A program made the translations under genes and the position numbers. A stretch of 64,000 bases of DNA from the NCBI GenBank assembly GCA_023653785.1, contig JAMKCH010041226.1, positions 22,524 to 86,523 on the forward strand. The letters are read 5' to 3'. Source of the stretch: Ophioderma brevispina. Lineage: Eukaryota; Echinodermata; Ophiuroidea; Amphilepidida; Ophiodermatidae. The notes beneath the pieces are model-generated. The model was not told the origin of the DNA and made no database searches. It worked only from the letters and a program-made list of their open reading frames with translations. Shown here piece by piece: positions 36,060-46,179 of this stretch (its first letter is position 1; each line of letters starts with the position of its first letter).

Positions 36060-37840
36060 TACTGCTATGCGCTTATCCTGAAGCTTAACATTTTTTGGAA
36101 GGAAACTCTGCATCTTCATTTTGCATAAAAGTAACGCAGCAGAACACAGTTTAATTAACAAAATGTGACATGCCATTGTGTGGATTTTGCTGATGAGGTG
36201 ATCTGAAGAGATGTTCAAACTTCTAAAATTTGTGCACGACAGAAATTCAAAGCATGGTTTCGTATAGGGACGATTAGAATAGCAGGCAAGTTCAAAACAA
36301 TGTTTGCGGTTTTTCTTTCATGCTTGTTTGGCCAATACATCTTCAAAACGTTCTTGGTAGGTGGTCTACAACCGATCAAGTGGAATTTGAGAGAAATTTA
36401 TATCTTTAAAAAAATCTCCTCCTGTCACTTTAAGTTTAGCATCACTTTTATCAACTAAATGTTGTCTATTACTCTTTGATATTAAAACCACAAAGGTCAC
36501 AGACCGGTCAAACAGGCTGCATGTCGTGGGAATTACCTCCGTCGTGTGCTTCTTGCGTTAAACACAATCCCGTCGTCTGTTGAATAAATGTCGCCGGAGT
36601 AATTTAATTATAAAGTCGTTCTGTTTACCCATAAGGGCGCTGATTTGAGCTTAATTATTTCAGATATATAAAAGCTTTACAAGTGAAGTAAACAAAAGGG
36701 AAAACATCTCGAGGGAGCGCGATTTTTCAAATGTGCCGGTGTTTCTCTTTTTTGGAACAAGCATATGCCTCTACGGCCACACAATGCATTCCAGTGTTGA
36801 AAAAAAATTAGAAACAGAATACTTGAGGCGGAAAATTCGCTTTCAATTATATCAAGTTGCATATAAATCTTCAAATCGCTTCGAAATAAACAAGCACTTT
36901 TGAATCTCCTGGGGTCGGGTGAAACATTTGCAAAGCAATTCTCGGCAAAGTCAGTGCATGTGCATTTCATGGGTCTGTTCATCAAGCTTGAGTTTACGAC
37001 TCAGAGCCTTGTTTGACAGGAAATCACGATGAAAGTAGTCAATCTATCCTTAAAGAATCAATAGGTGCTTTGGGGATATTATTATTTATACTAAAGACAT
37101 ACGAAATTTCCATCAAGGGACGTTTAAAGACACTTGCATTTTATTTTTTTAAGTATTTTAAATGATGTGTTTAATGTTGTAAACCTTAACAAAAATGGAT
37201 CTTTTGACGCTTGTTTAAAATAAACTTTGCCTAACATGATTAACATAAAAATAAACAAGTAACGGAACGCTGGGATTTATCCAATGAGGGATTTTTTCTC
37301 TGTTCTTCTTCTTCTTCTTGCGTATGAGGCAGCAGCTAAATATATGTTGTAAACGCTGGAGCCAGCTCACTGTTGATTGGTTGGGGTTTGAGAAGTCTAT
37401 GTCCAACGGTGGACGAAATTGTATTTTCACATCCCAATTACAAAAGGGTTTGGCTGACGTATTTTTCATTATGATATTGTAAGCTAAAGAAAATTTACAA
37501 ACACATAAACAGTCGTAGCTTATTTACTACAGGTGCAGCTTTATGTATTGATAAATGTTACTACAAGCATATATGAAACTAAATCACCATTTTGAACGGA
37601 ATAGCAGGCTTTGCTTCAAACTAAATAAATATTATTGTAATCTTTTGAAGATAAAACAACTGATAAGTCATTGTCTGCAGGTTATGATGTCCAGAAATTG
37701 TGCGTATCGGTTGATACAATTGAAAGCGATAATGAGTGGAAATACTACAGAACATTTAACATACTATGGCGGGTACGTTTCAGTAGTTTATGGAACTGCA
37801 TTTTCGATGTATATACTATCTTTTAACTCACATACGTAAA
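36060..37840. other. Gene-free stretch
   Basis: No gene recognised on either strand. The 102-residue minus frame (36677-36985) and the 94-residue plus frame (37555-37839) have no known motifs. Confidence 0.4.
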
Positions 37841-37850
37841 ACCCTTACAT

Positions 37851-38043
37851 CAGTGGCGTAACGGGCCTGCCCTCTCTGAGGGGGCAAATTTCCCGGTCTT
37901 GGGCAATTCTCCCTCTTAGGGGGGTCAAAAGGCCAATTTTTCCGTCAGAGGGACTAAAAAAAAGGCTGTTTAGCATGATTTTTGCAAAATTTTTTCCGAC
38001 CCAAGTAGTCTGCCCCCCCCCCCACCCGCTTGTTACGCCCATG
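37851..38043. mobile_element. hAT-like MITE with exact 8-bp target duplication
   Basis: A 193-bp element starting CAGTGGCGTAACGGGC and ending with the complement of CATGGGCGTAACAAGC. It is flanked by the direct repeat CCTTACAT at 37843-37850 and 38044-38051. An 8-bp duplication with CA...TG ends fits the hAT superfamily. The interior is rich in G- and C-runs and has no ORF of meaning. Confidence 0.85.
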
Positions 38044-38054
38044 CCTTACATTCA

Positions 38055-39390
38055 CTAAAAAACACGCAGGTACGCAAAAGAGAACTCCGATGAGCTGGCG
38101 CTTCTATACCAATCGTATACAGGGATTGTTGTATTATATAGCAAATAAAAATTAAGCGCAACGCCTTGATGAATAGGTGTTGCGCATGGAGGTCGCCATT
38201 AAATAGGAGATTGATAGCCTATATGGAAAACAAGCTGGGTGAACCGATCATAGTATTTTTATACGTTTCTAACTCATGCAAATTTCGAGTTTACACTCGT
38301 CTTCTGGAGCTATTTTGTAACAATCCCACCGAGGGGGGAGGGGTTTGTAATCTCTCTTTAATTCAGTTAAACAAAAACATGCTATTGCTGGTATTAACAT
38401 TTAAATATCTTATGTTATGGCCATCTAAATCATTCAGATTTGCGTTGATATGATAAACAATGACGTCACAATGACGTCATAAAACAGAGACAACAAAAAA
38501 TGACAGACAGAAATGTATTTATTAACGAAATCCACGGAAGGGCGCGAGGGCAATCGAGCAATCTACACACACTGACCAAAAGTATTACACCATGCAGAAT
38601 ACGAAATTCATAATCTCAAGGTGATTTCAAATTTATCAGGAATTCTGACCACACATTTACGTATAAAGTCAACATTTTCAATACCAGATTGGGCTATACC
38701 CACAGAAGTGAAATTATGGCAGATTAAAGGAATTGAACGATACTTGCCGATTGCACTCCAGAAGGAATACAGACATAAAACAATGTAAAATAGCTCTTAA
38801 TCAATTGTGCGGGTTCGTTTAGGGTTTAATTAAAGACACTATCAGCATTTTTTCAGACAGGTATGTAACAAATCGCACTCCCTATTTTTCACAAAGTCCA
38901 TTTGTTTGCACTCTTGTATTGCAAGTTGTTGCAGTAAAGACCCCTATAATTGGCTTAGCGTAACACGCCGTATTCGTAAAGGAACTTTGATTTTTATGCT
39001 TTGTCTAGTAGTAAAAGTCGGGATCCGACTTGCTAGTCTAGAAAAAGTCTTAATAGCATCTTCAAAATGATTAGGTGTCTGTTTATCACAACAAACAGTA
39101 ATTTAAGGTGTTGATATGACCTAACACTAGCAATTTAGAAACAAAATGGGCATTTTGATTTTGGAAAAATAACAGTGGATTTAACTGTATACGGGAGAAA
39201 ATCGAAGTTGTTGTGTGGACCATGCCTATATTTATCTGGTACTTTACGTCATCATACAATTTATTAATTTCTAAATTATAAAAAATGTTATTAAAACAGT
39301 AAACAGGAGGTTGATAATTCCACTTTTTTATGAGACCAGTTCAAAATATAGTATAATAGTAGAAAATGTATATGTAAAAGAAAAACAAAT
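38055..39390. other. Gene-free stretch
   Basis: No gene. ATGACGTCACAATGACGTCAT-like sequence at 38460-38480 contains two CRE-type palindromes. CACTGACCAAAAGTATTACACC at 38568 resembles a Tc1-type terminal motif, without a partner. Confidence 0.35.
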
Positions 39391-39394
39391 ATTA

Positions 39395-39482
39395 CGCCTG
39401 GAGACTGGAGTGGTAATTGAACCCTCGACCTTTTTATTATAAGACTGGCGCCTACAGACGGACGCAACGCAATCCGAGCAGG
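39395..39482 (-). repeat. Degenerate tRNA-like sequence (SINE remnant)
   Basis: On the minus strand, CCGTCTGTAGG-like sequence is followed by CAGTCTTATAAT and GGGTTCAATTACC, close to a B box. Box spacing is tRNA-like, but the stems do not pair well. Probably a decayed tRNA-derived repeat. Confidence 0.3.
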
Positions 39483-39911
39483 ATGGAAGATGCTCTTTCA
39501 TACTACTTAAATACAAATACATTAATCACTTAAGTAACTAAGGGGGTCCTTTGGACCACCAAAGTTTGTTTTCGCGCTGGCCACTTTACACATGGGGTTT
39601 TAAATGCGCTTCTTTTCATCCCTAAAAAAATGACGAAGCCGTTAAGATATGGCGCTCCAGAAGAACACAGTACCTTCAATACAAAAAATCAGTAAATGAA
39701 CAAATGAAAACTTAATCTACAAGTATATGAAATGCAGGCAGGGATATAATGAAGAAAACGCCACTACATAAAAACAGCATTCTATTACCTCTGCTGCCCA
39801 TTATTGAAAATACAGCATTCTGATTGGTCAGTTTACTTCCCATTATTCTGCAATAATGGGTCGTGGAATGCATTTTCTCATTATATCGCGCTGTTTTCAG
39901 TAATAGAATAG

Positions 39912-40065
39912 GAATAAAGGGTTTGCAGTATTATTTATGGGCTCATAATGTATCCTCGGCCGGAAAAAATAAAATAATGGACTCGGCTGCGCCTCGTCCA
40001 TTATTTATTTTTTCCGACCTCGGACACATTATTCGCCCATAAAGGATACTGCATCACCCTTTATT
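39912..40065. repeat. Large hairpin palindrome
   Basis: The arm at 39913-39982 (ATAAAGGGTTTGCAGTAT, TTTATGGGC, CCGGAAAAAATAAA, ATAATGGAC) is mirrored by 39997-40065 (GTCCATTAT, TTATTTTTTCCG, GCCCATAAA, ATACTGCATCACCCTTTAT). The loop is about 14 bases. RNA or single-stranded DNA from here would form an about 68-bp stem. It is probably a small palindromic MITE. Confidence 0.85.
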
Positions 40066-40124
40066 TCTTAAATATATTCCAAAAACATTAGATGCAATAG
40101 AGAAAAAATGGGAAAAAATGAGTC

Positions 40125-40690
40125 TTGAGTGCACTTTTGAAGACAACGACGGACATCGCTACACGGATACCAACCAGGAGCTGGTTCCAATGTGAAGGAC
40201 CCATGACTTGGAAAGATTTGTCACCAGATTTCGTTTTGAGCGAGGGAGCACAAGATGTATCCAAGTGGTATCCATGGAGGAGTGGAGTCTATGTCGCGGT
40301 TCATCAACATTGCTTTGAAATGTGGGCATATTATAAAGGGTAAAATCATTCAGGTAGCTCGGGGCTTCACCTTGCACTGATTTAAAAACATATAACATAA
40401 TAAGTTTGCATATAATCCGTTCATTTACAGGCAGCCAGTGTAAGAGGTACACAAGAGGTGAGAAGAGCTCTGGTCTCGTTCTTAAGAAAACACCAAACGC
40501 GCTGCTTTATTCTGGAGATGCTGTAGGCGATTAAGATCGCTCTCATTAACACCATATAATAATGAATTGGCATAATATATGCGAGACAAGACCAAAGCTC
40601 TTACTGCACGGTGACAGGCGTCCTGGGTAATAAACCTCTGAATACGCCACAAATTACGAATGTGGAAGTTAACACTCTTACTCAATTTAT
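40125..40690 (-). pseudogene. LINE reverse transcriptase C-terminal fragment (CR1/L2-like)
   Basis: On the minus strand the frames give, in order, SKSVNFHIRNLWRIQRFIT, then ALVLSRIYYANSLLYGVNESD and LNRLQHLQNKAARLVF (40685-40482), then LHWLPVNERIICKLIMLYVFKS and EAPSYLNDF (40452-40350), and finally remnants of the terminal FKSALKTH-type block near 40125-40160. This is the standard C-terminal region of CR1/L2-type RT proteins, after the catalytic palm. A frameshift lies near 40460-40480. The upstream RT and endonuclease are absent, as usual for 5'-truncated copies. It sits inside TIR family B copy 1. Whether it belongs to the same family as the 35.5-kb fragment cannot be judged because they do not overlap. 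Confidence 0.85.
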
Positions 40691-41218
40691 GTTATTAACT
40701 TGATCAGACATAGTCAATATGGACTCAAACATGACGCACAAGTTATATATTACTATAATTAATGCGCTAAAAACAAACAATTTCCTCGTGGACATCGCTA
40801 AACCGTTACTGTGCAAACTTGGGAAAATGACGTATATTTTGCAACACCCTAAAAAATACAGAATTGCCGAAACCTGCCAATTTTGTGTTAAATAAAGGTA
40901 TCAACATAAAATCAACATATATCAACATGAAATAAGCTAAATTAATGCCAGCGCAAGGCTCAATGGAATTTGCAGCCCAAATAACCCTTATGACCTTTCA
41001 AATGTGATTTAAATTTCGTGCAAAAAAAATCCTTCGGGAAAGTGGTTTTCATGGACCCCCCCCCCCCCCGGTACTAAAGGGAGTGAAAACCCCTTGGTTA
41101 CTTAAGGGTAAGGGGCACAGTATCAAATCACTCCACGTTTGGTGTAATGGTAGTTAGTTCCGGTAAAAAAACAAAACAAACAAAAAAACCAAAGCTTATT
41201 TGTGATATTTTGGTGTCC

Positions 41219-41545
41219 TGCATATTTATAAATCTCTCCCTGGAGATGGCCATCGCACGTAAGTTTTGAAACAAAAATGTGTGCTTGGCCGGATTCGAAC
41301 CGGCGACGTTCGTATTACAATCTTACCAAGGACGCTCTTGCCAACTCAGCTATCAAGCCAAGGTTTGAAGAGGAGCGATAGATATCATCTATAGGTGTTA
41401 AGTCCGAAATGTGTCCTTTGCTTTCCTAGCGGATAGCATCAGAACGGTATATTTACATATACGATTTATATACTTGTTTGAAATTTTAACTACTTATACT
41501 CCAGGTAGACAAAGATGAATATTTATTAAAGGGACATAATTCCAC
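41219..41545 (-). mobile_element. tRNA-headed composite repeat (SINE-like), copy B
   Basis: On the minus strand, GATGCTATCCGCTAGG, GGACTTAACACC and TATCTATCGCTCC precede a tRNA-like core with a perfect A box (TAGCTGAGTTGG) and perfect B box (GGTTCGAATCC). The short stem GCTTG/CAAGC closes it. GGCCATCTCCAGGGAGAG follows. Sequence upstream of the leader (41480-41545) matches the segment behind copy A. This is the best preserved core of the three, and its pol III boxes could still be recognised. Confidence 0.8.
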
Positions 41546-41951
41546 GTGTTTGAAAACAATTTGGATGTTTATATTCTGTAAAAACAGTAAAAACAGGAAG
41601 ACTTCCAGGGGGAGCGGTGTCAGTTTGTGGCAATTTCTGGAACAGAAAAGCAAGGTGTTCACATCCTGACAGAATTTACAGTGTATCTAGCATGTTTTGC
41701 TGCACAATTCAAAAGCATTTAGACCGGGATTCAGGCATTGTACTTTAGGCTTGTAGTAAGATATTGATCTGGCAAGTGAAAGATGGATTAGCCGGGATTA
41801 GCACATATACAATAGCAATGGTCTATGAGCTGATGATAACATGATTTTCAAGTTTGGTAAATGCTGGCAGTAATGTCAGCATCCTTGTTCCAGAAATTGC
41901 CACAAACTGCCACCTCCCCCCCCCCCCCTGAAAATTGTTTTCAAACTCGTG
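41543..41951. mobile_element. Inverted-repeat element between tRNA-headed copies B and C
   Basis: The left arm contains ACGTGTTTGAAAACAATTT and, after 40 bases, CCAGGGGGAGCGG, CAGTTTGTGGCAATTTC and TGGAACA. The right arm carries the complements TGTTCCAGAAATTGCCAC, AAACTGCCACC, a C-run and AAATTGTTTTCAAACTCGT. About 410 bp, no coding. It appears inserted between two head-to-tail tRNA-type repeats. Confidence 0.7.
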
Positions 41952-42009
41952 AAAATGATTTCAGTAAGGGTCCTTTTCATTATGTCATTTTTTTTCATGC
42001 CATTATGTC

Positions 42010-42290
42010 GCTTTAATCTTTCGCTGGAGATGGCCAGCACACGTTAGTGTTGGAAAAAAAAAGACATGTGCTTGGCCGGATTCGAACGGCGACCTTCGTA
42101 TTACTAGACACGACGGTTATGCCCCCAACTCAGCTATTAGCCTGGGTTGGTAAAGGAGCGAATATATTTTATATACGTGTTAGGTCCGAACGGTTTTTGT
42201 CCTTCGCATTTCCTAGCGGGATAACATCAGAACGGTATATTTACATATGTGATTTATATATCTGTTTCAATTTGGTGTCCTGTAGGAATC
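42010..42290 (-). mobile_element. tRNA-headed composite repeat (SINE-like), copy C
   Basis: Same orientation and order as copy B: leader (GATGTTATCCCGC, TAGGTCCGAAC on the plus strand), tRNA-like core with B box GTTCGAATCC slightly damaged on one side, and a GGCCATCTCCAGCGAAAG tail. The sequence in front of the leader (42270-42285, AGGACACCAAA on the minus strand) equals the sequence just behind the tail of copy B, again suggesting tandem units. Confidence 0.72.
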
Positions 42291-42299
42291 AGTTTCCGT

Positions 42300-42860
42300 G
42301 AGGGTACCATGTTATTAGTAAAATGAGAGCATTTGAAAATGTTAAAATGCAAGTACATTTCGCTTATAGTAGGAAACTAGTGCTTTCGTTCATGTTGATA
42401 AAATCGGCCCGGGAAAGAAACTTGTCGGGGAAACGAATTCAATACTCAAATGGTTGGTGTGTTTTCCGGTTCTGCCCGGGTCCGGGTGTTCAATAATTTC
42501 ATTGAGTTGATGATTAACTTAATCGGATTAAAGGATTTACTAGATTGAGCGGATTAAATGAACCGCGTGGAACCGGGCACAATCGGAAAATGCCCGTCGG
42601 TTTAATATTGATTTGACCCCTTAGGAGGCGTCCATCACAGCCACAAAATATCGGTGACGCTGTTCGCCTGATCGTATCGTAAAAGTTTATCGGAATATGC
42701 AAGATAAATTGAAGCGTAAGTTTTGTGTCTGATCGTGTGATTTATGCATTGAAAATATTAAAAATGGTTTTACGTCTGGTGAAAAGGAGAGGTTTTTAAG
42801 CACATTTTTACGTACATTTCAATGGGGCAGTTATTTGGTACTATGCCCCCTTTAATAAGT
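42300..42860. other. Gene-free stretch
   Basis: No gene or defined repeat recognised. Confidence 0.3.
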
Positions 42861-42864
42861 GTTA

Positions 42865-43381
42865 ACGGAATAAAGCGCACACATAATCATGGATAGTGCC
42901 TCTATAAGACGAGTTAAAATGAAAAATATATGCTCCTTTTCGAGCTAAAATTTCACATTAGCCACTACACCTCCCAGCACAAGATGCTAGTAGTGGACAA
43001 AACGATGTGAAATTGATAAGCGCCTCATATATACTGTCCAAATATCACTTACTTTGAGAAAACAGACCAGTCTACCATGTCAATCATGAATTCAATCATT
43101 TTTAATAATTATTATTTTAGCGTATTTTCAGACATTTTAAAGCAAGAAAGGAACCTTTAAAGAAAGTAGTCCACACAAGATATTTGATCCTTACGGCACC
43201 AGGTTAATGGTGTATATAACCTCTAGACAACTAGGGCCACTGAAGTACCACATTGAACCGACTCAATACCGGTGTAGAAGTAATCATAGTCCGCCGTACT
43301 CATAGTCCGGCTACAACGGTAAAGAAGGGTAGTCGATTTAGTTGACTCTTCACGCAACATTAGTTTTACGCTTTATTCCGT
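42865..43381. mobile_element. Possible element with ACGGAATAAAGCG inverted ends
   Basis: ACGGAATAAAGCG occurs at 42865-42877 and inverted at 43369-43381, enclosing 517 bp. The same left word extended to 20 bases is found at 54203-54222. However, the right copy also lies inside repeat family E, whose similarity continues past it, so the pairing may be coincidental or nested. Confidence 0.4.
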
Positions 43382-43460
43382 GATCGTCTATGGAGCCCGG
43401 ACTGTGGTTCCTGTCGGACTATATCTGTTTTCACACCGGTTGAGGTATCTTAGGTAGAAA
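43240..43460 (-). repeat. Interspersed repeat family E, copy 2
   Basis: Reverse complement of the 32.54-32.77 kb repeat, sharing ACCGGTGTAGAAGTAAT, AGTCCGGC, CTCTTCACGCAACATTAG, CGCTTTATTCCGT, ATCGTCTATG and TTTCACACCGG in corresponding order. No coding frame is conserved between the two. Confidence 0.7.
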
Positions 43461-43469
43461 GCGCCAATC

Positions 43470-44535
43470 AATTAATTATACGATGTCCCATTAACACTTA
43501 TACATTATATAGAACGGGATTATTCACTAAATATTCTAACCTAAAGTGTAATGCGTTATCATTTATTTTTAATAAAACCATTAACACCATTGAAGTGTTA
43601 GAATAAATTGCTACCCTGAAAATATGAACAAGAGTGTTTGCACTTGTTTTTGAAGTGCAGAAAGGGCAAACTTTTAAGAGTCCACGTCTCATATATCGAT
43701 GACCCCATTGATCCACATATTACTGTAACTAAATGATGCATGCATTAGAAACTAAATGTTTTGGAGAATTGATGACAGAGGCTGGTAATTGCTACCTTAC
43801 ACATTTAGATCTTAAGAAGTGTTTTGGAAATCTCTTTAATATGACTATCCATTTTCATAAGAACGCCAAATGCGTAAAAATTCAATCATGTTAAAGCAAC
43901 ATGGATTCCTGAAAGTATGATCACTGTATAACCCATGATTTCTCTAAAACGAAACATTTAGCCTAATCAAATCACTAACTTTACAAGCCAACATATATTA
44001 TAAGATTAACAAACACGGTAAAAAAATCAACATCAGAGGTGTAATTCCATGTTAATTATTTTTGTTTGTTTTATTTATTTTTATTTTATTTTTTGTTTAA
44101 GACAAATATATAATTTACAAGTACGTCGCTTGTAGTGATTTTTGTTCAATGAAATAGATATGTGTGTTATAATAAGAGACAGGGTTTTGATTCAGTATAA
44201 TTTCAATAAAGCGTGTTGGAATGTACGTATCTGAACTACGAAAGTGTCTCTTCATATTTGGCCATTACAAAAAGGAAGAACTATTGCGTGATCCATCTTG
44301 CAAATTCGAAACATACATACTCTATAGGTTAGCAAATCTTAAAAAGCTTCCCCCAATACTCCATTCTCGGTTGCATAAATGTAATCCACATATAACATTT
44401 CTCAGCAGTGGTGCGAGGTTTTACCTGTATGATTATCGTGTGTCTAATTACTCGATTTTATACGCGCTTTTAATATGCAATTCAACAGCCGTCAGGTATA
44501 CCTCCCTCAGGGATTGGGACATCGAGAATCATTTT
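43470..44535. other. Gene-free stretch
   Basis: No gene recognised. The frame that starts at 44221 is open for about 100 residues before entering the pyrimidine tract, but shows no domain. Confidence 0.35.
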
Positions 44536-44539
44536 CCTC

Positions 44540-44880
44540 GAATTCTCTCGCTCTCTCCTCCCCCGTGTGCTCTCTCTCTCTCGTTCTCTTTCCTCCTCCC
44601 TTCTCCCCCACCTCCCTCTTCTCTCTCTTTCTTCCCGCCCGCCGTGCCCCCCTCGAAGTCTCCGCTCGCTCCTCCCCCGGTCTCCTCTCTCTCGCTCTTT
44701 CCCTCTCTCTCCTCACCTCTTTCACCCCTCTCTCGCCCTCCCTCCCCCCTCACTCATCCCCGTCCCTCCTTTCCTTTTCCTCCATCCCTCCCTCCCTCCC
44801 TTAACCCTCACTCCCTCCTCCCTCCCTCCCTACCCTTGCTCCCTCACTCATCCCTCCCACTCCCTCCCCTCTCACTTGAT
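44540..44880 (+). repeat. Polypyrimidine tract, (CTCCC)n/(CT)n-like, ~340 bp
   Basis: Almost only C and T on the plus strand, with CTCTCTCTCT stretches near 44570 and CCTCCCTCCCTCC stretches near 44785 and 44820. The resulting long frames (Ser/Pro/Leu-rich on plus, Arg/Glu/Gly-rich on minus) are low-complexity artefacts. Confidence 0.95.
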
Positions 44881-45111
44881 GACCGAATGAAAAATTGAAT
44901 ATTAGTTTACCAGCAGATCGTTTCCATAGGGAAATATGAGTCAAGGGCCATTTAAATATACGTAATGCGGTTATGTGCCTAACCTTGTGCCCCATGATTC
45001 TATATTATTACAGAATAGCGCCAACCTTGACTCTGTTAAAATGTACTGTTATGGGGGCGCCACCTATATAGCAATTAAGCTATTTCACCTCAAAAGTTGT
45101 TTCTCAACCGT

Positions 45112-45190
45112 GTGGGACTCGTGGTTTAGATGGTTATCACGCTTGTCATGCACGCAGGTGACCCGGGTTCGGTTCCCGGCGAGTGCTCCT
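45112..45190 (+). tRNA. tRNA-like sequence, probable pseudogene or SINE head
   Basis: TGGTTTAGATGG is a perfect A box and GGTTCGGTTCC a near-perfect B box at normal spacing. A T-arm (CCGGG / CCCGG around TTCGGTT) and an acceptor stem GGACTCG / CGAGTGC with one G-G mismatch can be drawn. The anticodon arm pairs weakly (CTTGT / GCAGG), and the 7-base loop CATGCAC lacks the conserved U before the anticodon, so identity is unclear. No CCA, intron or obvious T-run terminator; TCCTTTG follows. A pol III-transcribed pseudogene or SINE head is more likely than a working tRNA. Confidence 0.5.
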
Positions 45191-45299
45191 TTGAGGCTTT
45201 CTTATTCTCCGATCGTTCTTTCTTTTCACAAATGACTAGTCTTCTTATAGGCCTAAACGACCATTTAAAACTACCTCAATGCGGTTTGTGCCGTGCCAT

Positions 45300-46175
45300 T
45301 TTATAGCGACGAAAATAAAAAAAAAACTGTTTTACGGGGCCCGACCCACCCTGATTTTTCAATTTTGCAGATTTTTTTTTTTGTAGTTTTTCCAAAATTT
45401 GTTTGTCCGAGGGGCCGCTTTAAGCGTGCCGATTTTTGCGCCGAATTTTGTAATTGTCTGACTTTTAAATGAGCTTCTTTCCATACCAAAATAAGTAAAA
45501 TCGGCCAAGCCGTTAAGGAGATACTTAGTGGGGGTCCCATGGAACCCCCCCTTGGGCCACTAACGGAAGTCATTTGAGAATATTTTTAAAAATAAGATAA
45601 AGGAAAACCGAGAACCAAAGCAATTTTTTTTTGCTGATATAAGTTCAACACACATTAAGTAAACATATATTATTAGTAACATTTAAAATAATTAACCCTT
45701 TTGTGCTGAAAACAAACCCCAATTTTCATATGTACGTTGCCAAACCGTTCCTGTACAAACCTCTATGGAAAAATGCGGTATTTTGCAAAACACCGTTAAA
45801 AAAATACGGATTCACTAAAACTGCTGTTTTGTTGTTTAAATATAAGTCATTTGGGTCTTCGAGAATAGATATCAACATAAAATAGTTTTTAAAATGTTTT
45901 GATGTATGTAAGCACAAGGCTAATTTGAATTTTCCGTCTTTTTGCCCAATTTGCGTGTGTTTGTGAAAACAATGTTTTGCCCCTAATTTGCACCCAAAAT
46001 AAAAATCTATTTTTTAGTGCTGATTTGGGGTTCCGTCTCCATGGACCCTCAAATGGGGATAAATTAGTGCAAAAAATTCCCGCGGGAAAGTGGTTCCCTT
46101 GGGGGGATCCCATGGAACCCCCCCCCCCTTGGGCACCAAAACGGGAGTGAAAACCCTTGGTCACGTAAGTGTTAA
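45300..46175 (+). mobile_element. TIR family B, copy 2
   Basis: Colinear with 49133-49975: GAGGGGCCGCTTTAAG, AATTGTCTGACTTTTAAAT, ATACCAAAA, AAATCGGCCAAGCCGTTAA, GTGGGGGTCCCATGGAAC, CACTAACGGAAGTCAT, GTTGCCAAACCGTTCC, then the C-run, GGGAGTGAAAACC and TTGGTCACGTAAGTGTTAA at the right end. The left end is diverged. No coding. Confidence 0.75.
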
Positions 46176-46179
46176 GGGG

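Larger units (their letters stand above)
39525..41110 (+). mobile_element. TIR family B, copy 1, split by nested insertions
   Basis: The left end (ACTTAAGTAACTAAGGGGG, then TCCTTTGGACCACC, CGCTGGCCAC, GCCGTTAAG) and the right end (about 40790-41110: CGTGGACATCGCTAAACC, TACTGTGCAAAC, CATGGACC, a C-run, GGGAGTGAAAACC, TTGGTTACTTAAG) match the two halves of the 49.1-kb copy. Between them lie about 1 kb of unrelated sequence, including a hairpin palindrome and a LINE fragment, which explains the larger size. The ends are inverted copies of CTTAAGTAACCAAGGGG. Confidence 0.7.

Noticed and set aside
38568..38900. Tc1-like element from the word CTGACCAAAAGTATTACACC
   Set aside because: No inverted partner and no transposase sequence were found, so it is mentioned only as a motif.
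39395..39482. Functional tRNA on the minus strand
   Set aside because: Only the B-box region is convincing; arms do not pair, so it is listed only as a SINE-like remnant.
44221..44898. 225-residue open frame, the longest in the window
   Set aside because: More than half is encoded by the polypyrimidine tract and is Ser/Pro/Leu low complexity; the first 100 residues show no motif.
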